From Halichondria panicea (Eukaryota > Porifera > Demospongiae > Suberitida > Halichondriidae), in contig NC_087384.1 in NCBI RefSeq assembly GCF_963675165.1, forward strand, positions 1,944,501 to 2,008,500: a DNA stretch of 64,000 nt, read 5' to 3'. Positions 13,601 to 25,600 of this stretch are shown here, piece by piece. The position numbers were made by a program, and so were the translations under genes. How positions within the stretch are numbered: the first letter of the stretch is position 1; each line of letters starts with the position of its first letter. Under the pieces are notes generated by a model. The model saw only the letters and a list, made by a program, of their open reading frames with translations. It was not told the DNA's origin and ran no database searches.

Positions 13601-16600
13601 CGCTTAATATTTAGAACCCAAATTGTCATCCACTCATAAAAGAAATCCTTTTAATTGTTTTTTATAGTTCGTTATACATGTAGATGGTATTTTATCGATT
13701 CTGACCCCCTCCAGGTTGGCACAGCTGCCAAGTCGTTCATCCCACAGTTGCAGACATCGTACCTGAAGGCACTCAACGACCCCAACCGCCCGGTGAGGGT
13801 GCAGGCGGTGCTCGGACTCACAGAGCTCCTTCCACTCTCAACACGAGTCGATCCTGTTTTTAATGACCTACACAATGGCATTAAGGTATACGTGTACATG
13901 TATACTACATTAGCTGTTACAGTGTAGTACGTAGCACCACTTTGAGTGACAGAGTGAGTTTGGGTTTCGAAAAGAATACTTGGCTTCTGTAGCTGTTAAG
14001 TTTCATAGCGGGTCAAACTCTCAATTTTAAGAAAACCGAGTACCCACAGCCTTACCGTATTACTTTGCGAGGGTTTATCAACTAATAAAACCAGCAAAAC
14101 CTATTATTACTAGGTAATATACACGATCCTTGCCAAAAGGCAATAGTTAGGGTTAAATGTTCTGGTGATTTGGCTCATTTGCAACCCACAAAATATTCTG
14201 GTAATACGGTATTGTCCAATGCATCTGCTATTATCTATTATAATAGTATTACACCTATACACATGTTTACAGAAAACAGAGGACCCTGGTCTGCGTCTGA
14301 CGATACTGCAAGCCCTGAGGGGTGCCTTGAGGACAGCTGGCTCTCGAATGAGTGAGAAACATCGCACTGAGATCATGGCCACCTTAGTTATGCTGCAGAC
14401 CACTGCTAACGAGGGGCACAGGTGAGAGAGGGGTGCAAGTGTGCACAAATATTTTCTGTTTATCTGATAAAATCCCTAGTGTACACATGCACCTACAAAT
14501 GTACATCTAACTTCTAATTAATGTACCTCAAACGTCATGTCTTTGATCACCCACGAACCCAAAATATAAGCTGACGCATGTGCCCACGTTTATATGTCCA
14601 CCATTTTAGTAGTCAACTCTGCCCCCCACTGCCCCCCACACACATATACAGACTAGAGGCTGCCTCGTGTCTCGGCCTCCTCTCCTCCTTCCTCCCCGAC
14701 GATGAACTAGAGCAGCTGCTAACCTCGTCCGTCCTCTCCCTTGACAACAGCGCTGACTGGGCCATAATGCAGGCCAGGGCCACTGCACTGTCAGCAACAC
14801 TGGAGGTGGCTACTCAGAGGATGTTGGATCTAGGGCTGAAGAGACAGGTGGCAGAGGCGGTGGTTGCTTTGGCAACATCGGATAGGGTCCCTGTGTGTGT
14901 GAGCGGACTCCAGTGTCTGGGGAGCTTTGTGAACAAGATGAGCGATAATTCTCCCTTCGTGATCGGAGCTCTCAAAGAGGTGTGTGACATTTATGTTTCT
15001 ATGAAGAGATATATTACGTATATTATACGTAATATTATCTCTTCATACTATTCGATTTATTGATTAGCCTCACACTAGAGCCCTTGCAGCCGTTTACTTA
15101 CGGTGAGCTAGATCTATAGTGATCAGCAGCTAAAACACAGTACAGTAGACTCTTGCTATTTGGGTTCTCTGAAGTACGTCCACCTCGATATACTGTACCA
15201 GTCGTTTTGTTCGGCACGGATTGCTAGCTAGATGTTTACTACTCGCTATTTCGTATACTGGTCACTTTTGGCTTCCCCAAACTCTGTGTTAATATACATG
15301 TACGTATTAGCAATAGCTACATGTAGTAACTTTATGTTATGTAGCTAACACATCCATCGAGGTATCAGTGTAATTTTCACGTTTAATACGGCCAGATATG
15401 ACATTTTGGCAAATTAAATCGGATTAGAGAGCATAATAATTTGTTATCCTCGAGACAAAACTGCAAAATTAGTCACTACGTTCGAGGTAGGGTCGCTCTT
15501 TAGCCACGGCTATTTTCTGAAATGCAGCCACCTCGCTATTCCGGCCAAACTACACTCCTCCCAAGGGTGACTGCATTTATGAGAGAGTAGTCACTTTATG
15601 ACTCGAATATACACTTTTACTGGATAGCTTGTGTACAGTCTACTTAATTATAGGCAGGGGATCATGAAGAGAGGCTACTGAAAGCTCACAAGCGGCTATT
15701 TTCCTTGGCTTTGAGCGCTATTTAAATAGCATATTCTTACATGTATTTTGAGTCGATTGGTCGGGAAAGCAAAAACACTTCGTATTTCCCTCCAGTATAA
15801 TTGTAAGAAATATCGTGTAACAGCAAAAATGTTGAGCTCGAAATAGTTTGACTACTAGTTTGTGCTGTACGTTGCTATAGTCCTTGTATTCCACACAAAA
15901 AAGAGTCTGGCAACAGTGTGATGCTCCAGGATTTTGGGGCCGTCAATCAGATTGTAATTGTAAAACCACACCCACATGACATCATATATTAGGATGCTGA
16001 TGAGGCCGAGCAACTAATCTGCCACGCCCACCATCAAGTGGGCGTAGATGGTGGGCGTGGCAGAGTGAGTACATAATTTAAATTCTATGGGACAACTCCA
16101 TGCATGCACACTGTTTCCAGATCCTTCTTCGTGTGAAGGGGCGTGGCCTGCAAGACTACATAATTGCACATACATGTAATTATGTGCTTTAAAGTTCAAT
16201 CGGGACATTTATAAAAATCATGAGCAAACTGTTTACATGTATATATATACTGGCACCTTGAAAAAAACGTCAACTCGAGCTTACTAGCTAGATTAAAAGA
16301 AGTTACTGTTCAATTTGTTTTCTTACGATTTACTTGGTCCAGCTCTTCTTTCTTTTGAAATGTATACAGTAGCAACTTAGGAAATTTCTCGTTGAAATAT
16401 CTTGCTACTCCTTCACTACAACAGTAGTACGTATGCTTTAGTTCCTCGCTTAGCTCATCGAAATGCTCAGTTTTGTTTCGAATAAATCTGAGAAGCTTGC
16501 AAATATCAGCTATGTCCATACGTTTATCAACATCGCATTTGACTATCGTATCAAGGTAGGATGTCCAATCTCCAGTACTGTAGACCTCGCTTGAATCTGC

Positions 16601-19600
16601 ACGTAGCATCCTTTGAAACGTTTCTTGCTCTTTGTCGACTGCCATTTTACCAATATTGTGATAGAATTTGCTGATTTTTTCTTCATTCCAAAACATTGGA
16701 TGTTCTACTACCGACATAACCTTGGGTCGTTTTCTGAAGTCCCTCTCAAGCATTGAATTGATCAAGCTTTTCGCAAGTACTGTAGTGAAGCTTTGCCCTA
16801 GTTCTTGCAGTTTAGTCAGTTTTGGTCGTTCAGTACTCTGACATATGGTTTGTTGGCACTGCTCTAGATTGTCAATGGGTCCAAACGGATGACGACCTTT
16901 TGCTAATACATAATAGAACACACAACCTAATGAGAATATATCGACTGCAGTTGTTCGTTTACCACCTTTCCAAAGCTCTGGGGCTGCCCATCCTTTTGAG
17001 CCATATGGCTTCTTATGATCTGAATAATCTTTCTCAAAATGCCCTAAGTCAAAATCAGATATTAAAAAGTATACACCGTCACCTCTTCGCTTCAGAAGAA
17101 TATTTGCTGGCTTTATATCCCGATGTTGTATTCCTTGTTTATGTACGTGCCACAGGCCGTCTGTGATTTGCCCCAGACACTGTTTTGCTTCTAAAAGGAA
17201 TCGTGATGATTCAAATTTTTCCTTCTTTAAAACTATTATTGCTTTTTCTAGATTTGATTGACACATCTCCAGAGCAACATACAGGAATCCATCTTTTTCT
17301 TGTTTACAATAATATTGAACTATGTGTGGATTCGGTTTAGTGTTTGACATGTGCAGTAGTATATCCAATTCTTTCTCTGGCTGGCTGCTTGATGCTTTAC
17401 GGTACTTTTTAACAGCTGTTTTTCTACCATCTTGTAGTGTTCCTGCCCATACATTATCGGCAATTCGATTCTCCAGTCTTATTTGTCCTATTTCTCTGTC
17501 ATACGTGCTACTCAATAATCGTTGTATCTTATTCTGTTCATCTTCTTTATCCTTTATAATAATGGATGACAAACAGACTGCACAGCCTGTGCATGAAAGT
17601 ATAAATAATATGACAAGCCCTATGTAAAACCATAGGCCTGAAAGTAATCCACCGGTGTAGTACCATATATTTGAAAGCCATTCACCCGTGTAATACCATA
17701 TGGTTGAAAGCCATCCACCAGTGAATATATCCGAAATTCTTCCACAGATGTAAAACCATATACCTGTAAACCATCCACTCTCGTTCTGTTTGGGATTGCC
17801 AGAGAAATTCACTAAGTTTTCCGAACCAGAAGTGATGATTTTTGGTCTAGATTCATCGCTGTATGTAAAAGGTTTCAAATTATCATTGAAAGAGAGATCA
17901 AGCACCTCAAGTTTGGGAAGGTTCTTGAAGGCTTCGTTTTCGATTTTTTCAATGCTATTGTTTGTGAGATTGATAACTTGAATGCGAAACAGGTCTTTAA
18001 ACCCATCTTCGTAAATTTTAGTAACTCCGTTGTGAACAAAATCGATAATTTCAACATTTGGGAACTGTTGGAAAGAATTTTCTCTAATTATGTCAATATC
18101 ATTGTTACGTATGGAAAGATTTCGTATTTCAGTGAACTGTGGGTTCATTCCAATCTTGATATACTCTATTTTGCATCCATCAAATACAATAGATTTCAAG
18201 TTTAAAAATCGAGATAGAAATAATGTGAAGTTCAGAGTAGGCAGATTGGAGTTAGTGATCTCTAAATGTGTGATAGTGGAAGGCACATCCTTCAAATCGC
18301 TAAAGTTGTTCATATTTTCACATTTTGCAAGCATACCATTTCCATAAAGGTTGCACTCACTTTGGTTTGATCTTCCCATTGTTGTTGGGAAAAGGAAGAT
18401 GCCTGTTAGGCACAGACACATCAGAAAAACCATCTTTGCTATGCTCACTTCAATTTGCTTTGTAAAAGCTTTAGTAAATGGGGTGTTTTTTACCTGAGTC
18501 ATGGTGTGGTTCATAAATGGTCATCAAGGGTATATCCCTTTGTGGTCGGTCATAAATATCATAGTAAAGAACAATGAATATTATGTTAGAATACATGGAC
18601 ACTTATAGTTGTATGGACACTTGTATGGAATGTTCTAGATTATGTTATGTTCTATTTAAGTGTAATTTCTAGTTTTACTCTTAAAAGTGTTTTGTGCAAT
18701 CTCTAACTTACCAGAGATTGAAGAAAAGGGGATATGAAACTAGATCATGTGAGCTTATGTGCTCAATGTAAAACAGAGTAAAAAGTTTAGGCACTCCGCG
18801 TTGCTATAAAAATGGTGGTTTAATTTGTGTAAATAAAACAAAACAGGCCCATGGGAAACTGGATGACTCACTTGAAGTATTGTGATCATATAATTGACCT
18901 AGCCACAGATTGTTTTAAAATATATTTGGTGGCAATAAAATCCAGAATGCCAGATTCCCTGGTTTATTGGCTATACTAGCCTTTGTGGGACTGTAGCAGA
19001 AAGCAAGTTGGTTTTCATAAGATGGTTCAGTGATGGGTTTTAATGTTAGCTATGTATTCTATGTTATTCCTCCCCAGCTTTTGTATATAGCAAATTGTTT
19101 TGGAGAATTCGCTTCGATTCTAGCACTGCATGTGTGTGTAATTTTGGTCTTGTACTACTTTTATTAAAGTGCACATATCATCCTGGTCTTTTCCACGAAA
19201 GCTATCACATATCGCTTTGTGTGGTACGTTTGCTTTCCAATTATCGTTTCGATACACCTTGTCCGAATTTTTTCGAATATATTCTCGTAGATCAGCATAT
19301 TTGTCTGCTTCTATGTCATCACCCATTGTTTTGTACAACTCGTTTACTTTTTGGTCATCCCAAAAGAACGGATGATCTAGGACTTCTGAAGCATCTGGTC
19401 GTTCTTCATCATTGAATGTCAACATGAGTTTGATCAAATCTTTGGCTTGTTCCTTCATGAAATTGTGGGCTAGCTGAGCCTGTAACTCTTTGTCTATAAG
19501 CATTGGTGGCTTCCCGGCTTGAATGTTGTCTTGGCATTCTCCCATATCAGTCAGTTTTCCGAATGGGTGCTTGCCTTGAGTCAGTCCATAGTAGAACACA

Positions 19601-22600
19601 CAGCCCATTGAGAATATGGTCACACTTGGTTTTCTCTCTTCTTTACCCCATTGCTCTTTGGGTACCCATCCTATTGTGCCAAATTTGATTTTATTTAGAG
19701 ACGGCTTACCTGTAATGTGTCCCAAATCAAAGTCTGTTATGATAAATCGTAGTGTTTTGTTATACATGTACTTTATCAAGATGTTCCTCGGTTGGATGTC
19801 TCGGTGCTGTACATTGTTATTGTGAATATGATTCAACCCGTTCGCCAGTTGGATTAAACACGAGTTGGTCCCTGCACAAAAGGAATCAACAACCTTTTGC
19901 TCTCCGTTTGTAATAGCTTCCATTAGTGTACCATCGCAGATTGGATACAGTGCGATATAGCGGTATTGCTTTTCTACTTCAGTGCCTATGTATTGAATGA
20001 CATTGTCATTGACAATTAGTTTCAATAGAATGTCTAATTCCTGAGGATATCTATTTTCAGGAATGATTCTACTTTTCTTAACTGCTACTTCACGGTTGTC
20101 ATTCACTATTCTTCCTCTGTACACCTTGCGTCCTAGTGGTTAATTTTCTGATGGAAAATATTGAATTTGGCCAATTGTTATTATTTCAGGTTTTGATAAG
20201 TGCTTATCCACTGGCTGACTATCCTTGGGTACAATCGATTCCTTAGGTTTACTTGAAGTGATAGGAGTTTGACCGTTAAGGGGTACAATAGTGCAGCAAT
20301 GATATAATTTAATTTTAATAATGGCTATTATTAGAAGTCCTCCTATGTTGTAAAACCATATTATATCTGTAAACCATCCACTCTCGTTCTGTTTGCGATT
20401 ACTAGAAGTGATGATTTTTGGTCTTGATTCGTCACTGTATGTAAACGGTTGTAAATTATCATTAAAAGAGAGATCAAGCACCTCAAGTTTGGGAAGGTTC
20501 TTGAAGGCTTCGTTTTCAATTTTTTCAATGCTATTGTTTGTGAGATTGATAACTTGAATGCAAAACAGGTCTTTAAACCCATCTTCATAAATTTTAGTAA
20601 CTCCGTTGTGAACAAAATCGATAATTTCGGGAACTGTTGGAAAGAATTTTCTCTAATTATATCAATATCGTTGTTACGTATGGAAAGATTTTGTATTTCA
20701 GTGAACTGTGGGTTCATTCCAATCTTGATATACTCTATTTTGCATCCATCAAATACATCAAGTTTAAAAATCGAGATGGAAATAATGCGACGTTCAGAGT
20801 AGGCAGATTGGAGTTAGTGATCTCTAAATGTGTGATAGTGGAAGGCACATCCTTCAAATCGCTAAAGTTGTTCATATTTTCACATTTTGCAAGCATACCA
20901 TTCCGGTAGAGGTTGCACTCACTTTGGTTTGATCTCCCCATTGTTGTTGGGAAAAGGAAGATGCCTGTTAGGCACAGCAACATCAGAAAAACCATCTTAC
21001 TAGCTCACTTCAATTTGCTTTGTAAAAGCTAGGGTCCTGTTTTCTCGCTTTAGCAAATGGGGTGTTTTTTTCCTGGGTCATGGTGTGGTTCATAAATGGT
21101 CATCAAGGGTATATCCCTTTGTGGTCGGTCATAAATATCATAGTAAATAACAATGAATATTAACCATTCACTCTCTGTCCACTTTACTTCCCACCCAGAG
21201 TATGACCCACTCTTCGAGTGACATCAGAGTGGCAGGGTGTGACGTGTGTGCCTCCCTCTCTTCTCCCTCGGACCCCCTTCTCGTGTCTCTCCTACCCCTC
21301 GTCCTACAGTGCTGCCGAGACAAAAATACTGCTGTCAAGGCAACCGCTGAGAAAGCTGTGTCCAACCTCATCCAGGGAGAAGCTCACTTGAGAGTAAGTC
21401 AAATGGTTATATACCGAAAATATTTTTCTCTGTGTGTATAATGTTTTGATTTGTTTAATGCTGTTCCTTTGATGTATGACTCAAGAACACACGTTATAGT
21501 ATACACTCACACTCTATAGCTAATTCGACACCCCTCTGTACTTAATTGCTGCTCCACCACCCCACTCTACTAGAGAAACCATAGGACCATCAAAGTTATC
21601 TCAAAAAGGCCATTTCAGAAAAAGTACCCTACATTTACAGCACCCACAGTTATGAACCAGCTGTGATAAGATATGTGGCCCTTAAGTTTATGGGATATGG
21701 TTGGAGTAGTCACAACGCTACCATAAGAAGAGAAGAGTGTCGAACTACTGCTACTTCTACACAAACACTGTGCACAAAGTAACATGACATCCTGTCAATT
21801 GCACGTGAGCAACTCACAATTGATAACGTCTGCGCATAATTACGCAACGCACAGAAGTTGTTAATAGTGAGTGAAGAGTGCAAGTAAAGAGGATCAACTC
21901 GACTATTGTAGATAATTTTTGTAAAGAAATCTTCTCCTATCAGTGTGCAGCTCTACAAGCTCTGAACGTTGAATGCGAATAACTAGCTAGAATTGTTCGA
22001 TTACCACACCCCTAAAAACGTTACGGTTAACATTTACTAGGAGATTACTAGTAAGTTTACAATACTTTTTCACGTGCGAGTCATGTTACTTTGTGCACAG
22101 TGTTTGTGTAGAAGTATCAGTAGTTCGACACTCTTTTCTTCTTATGCACTCTTGACGTTACTAGAAGGCCCAAATTTGCATGCATGTATAACTGTAATAC
22201 ATCTCAGTTTACGTCATCCCCTATGCAGCACTGTATGGGACTCGTGGAGGCTCTGGATGGAAGCAAGCTGGAAGACAGTTACAAGAAAGTTCAAGCAAAG
22301 TTAGCTAGAGAGTTTTGAACATTATTTTCATAGAACAGAATCAGTATTACGACTATACTCCATTATGAGCGTTAAGGTAATAATTATATGGTTTAAAAAC
22401 TTAAATTTTATGGAGTTGTTTATTGGTGTGATATGGTACACAAATTAAGTTATAATGTGTAATGTCACTGCATGTATATATAATTATATAGCTTGTGGTT
22501 AGTTACGTTATAGTACATGTTTCCGTGGTTGAGCAATACTTGTAAGTCAGCTTGCGTATACATAATAATTATGTGAATATAGGTTTTAATTTCATGCTTG

Positions 22601-25600
22601 TTGCACTAATTAGCTGCAACCATATGTATGCAGTATTCAACGTATTATATCAATTTTAATTTAATTACCCCCAATCATCCGTAAACAATACATGTATACA
22701 GTAGACTATAATTATTATAATAATTATTATGATTTATACAATTTGAAGTGAATTTTTGATGCAACTGCATGCAGTTTGAGACCACATTTATCAGGAGCAC
22801 ATTATTTTACTCATCGAATCTGTAAAATTATTGGATAATATTCCCGTAATGTTTCCCATTAAACTGAATTTTTACCCGAATTATATCCTGAATAACATAT
22901 ACAGACAAAGAATACTCTTCATAAAGTCAGACACAGAGCTATATAGCTAGCTAGCTAGAGATAGAGCTGTATTGGTTACAGCAGCAATTTCTTTCTGATA
23001 GAGTCGACTTTCACCAAGATGGGCGTGGCCTATCATATAGGCTATTGTCAGCCTTCCCCTCCGTTCAGAGGATTGTTATCCACACTGTTGCAGGCTGTGA
23101 GTCCTTTGTTAACATAGTAGGCTAAGGGTAGCTATTAGAATGCTATCACACGGGCTACAATCACACTTCTATCCACTTTCTTCAATCCACTTCCGTTCGT
23201 TGTGACGTCATTGTTTTACTGAGCAAAATACAATGGTATCCGAATTACCCACTTTCTGGGTAATAGGTGGCGCATGCGCAAACAGTCGATACCAGGCCCT
23301 CTCTTAGCGGCCTGGAATCGAGGCTAAGTTGCCATATAAATAATTATGGCAAATTAACTCATGCAGGTTCTGTTCTAAGTCATAGGAGGTACGAGCCTAT
23401 ATATATAGCTATAGCTATAGTATATAGTATAAATAAATTATATACATGTCTATATATATGAAATCGAAAATGACTGGGTAAAATGTTTCACATGCAAGCA
23501 ATTAGACTCAAATTACTAAACTGGATGGAATGTGAGAGCAATCTGGTATGTCTTGACGTACTTGACATGGACATCATATAAAATAATGTATGTGCAACAA
23601 AATAAACACACTACCATATCATTAATTTGTGTATGTGTAGGACACGCGTCCTAAGGAGGAGTATGATGTGGATCACATCTCAGGAACGATTCAGTTTGAT
23701 CCAGAGAGTGCATGAGCAGTCACGTACTGGATCATCCCAGGCTACAGTACGGGTGAGAGGTACAGCTAGGTACGTTTTGTACATGCATAAATTATCAACA
23801 ATTATCAATGACGTTAATTTGCGCAAATGAGCAGCTCTGAACGTTGAACGCAAACAACTAGCTAGCTAGAATCAGATGTCATTCTTCAATTACTACACCT
23901 CTATTAAAATACGTACTTTATGTAAATCCTCACGAAATATGCGAAAAGTCAGCAAATAATATTATTATAAACAGCTATTCCTATACAAATACAACGTCAC
24001 GGTTAACATTTACTAGGTAAGTCACCACGTGTGTGTCATGTTACTTTGTGCACCGTTTTTGTGTAGAGCTATCAGTAGTTCGACATGCACCTTTCTCTTC
24101 TTATATACTCTTGGTAATAGCCACTGTTGGTATGTCTGGGTGACTGCTGTTAACAAGTCATAAACTAGAGCAGCTGCTAACCTTGTCCGTACTCTTCCTT
24201 GACAACAGCGCTGACTGGGCCATAATGCAGACCAGGGCCACTGCACTATATCAGGTTGCTACTCAGAGGATGCTGGATCTAGGCCCGAAGAGACAGGTGG
24301 CTGAGGCGGTGGTTGCCTTGGCGACATTGGATAGGGTCCCTGTGTGTGTCAGTCGACTCCATGATCCAGTGTCTATGGAGTCTTGTGAACAAGATGAGCG
24401 ATGATTCTCCCTTCGCCGTCGGAGTTGGAATTCTCAAATAGGTGTGCGTAAATAAATAGTTAGACACTGTTTAGGAAGTTTCTACATGATTTAGAAGCCC
24501 AAAGGGCTGGTTGTAGTATCCCAAACGCAGTGAGGGTTCTACTAGCCCTGAGGACTTCTAAAATCATGTGGAAACTTCCTAAACAGTGTCTAAGCATTAG
24601 ATCATAGCAACCAGCATTTATTTAGCCAATCAGATTTGAATGTTCTTATGTAATCTTTGCTACATGATTTTCTACGTGAAGTACATGATATTCTAAGTTG
24701 GATAGAACACTTCCTTTAGCCAATCAAATTGCAGTATTTATGGCAAACATGATCTAAATACAAGTATAATCCATTCCTTAAATGTATCTACAGTGTATAC
24801 ATCTACATACATGACTATATATAAAGTGGTTTAACAAAGACACGTACACTAGCTAAACGTTACTGCATGTGTTCAATTCTTTTTCTTGCGATTTAACTGT
24901 TCCAGTTCTTCTTTTTTTTGAAATGTATACAGTAGCAACTTCGAAAATTTCTCGTTGAAATATCTTGCTACTCCTTCACTACAACAGTAGTACGTGCGTT
25001 TTAGATCCTCACTTAGCTCATCGAAGTGCTCGCTTTTGTTTCGAATAAATCTTAGAAGTCTGCAAATATCAGCTTTGTCCATACGTTTATCAACATCACA
25101 TTTGACTATCACATCAAGATAGGATGTCCAGCTTCCAGTGTAGACCTCACTAGAATCTGCACGTACCATCCTTTGAAATGTTTCTTGCTCTTTGTCGACT
25201 GCCATTTTGCCAATATTATGGTAAAACTTGCTGATTTCTTCGTCAGTCCAAAATATTGGATGCTGTATAACCCACCTTGCCTTGGGGCGCTTTTTGTAGT
25301 CACGCTGAATCATAAAATTGATTAAACTTTTTGCAAGTACTGGCTTGAATCCTCTTGAACCTTCTATTTTTAGCTGACTTAGTTTTGGCTGCCCTATGCC
25401 ATAGCAAATATTTCGTTGGCACTGCTCTAGATCGTCGATTTTCCCAAAAGGATGACGACCATTTGCTAGTACATAATAAAACACACAACCCAGTGAGAAT
25501 ACATCGACTGCACTTGTTCGTTTACCACCTTTCCAAAGCTCTGGGGCTGCCCATCCTATTGTGCCATATGGTTTCTTATGATCTGAATTTTCTTTTTCGA

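Noticed and set aside
16822-17166. + strand ORFs opposite K1 and likewise opposite K3 (25355-25627)
   Set aside because: Same relative position in both paralogues because they mirror the conserved kinase; shadows.
18434-18514. Longer N-terminus of K1 starting at 18514
   Set aside because: It places 27 polar residues before the signal peptide, is not in frame at K2, and K3 starts at the equivalent of 18433.
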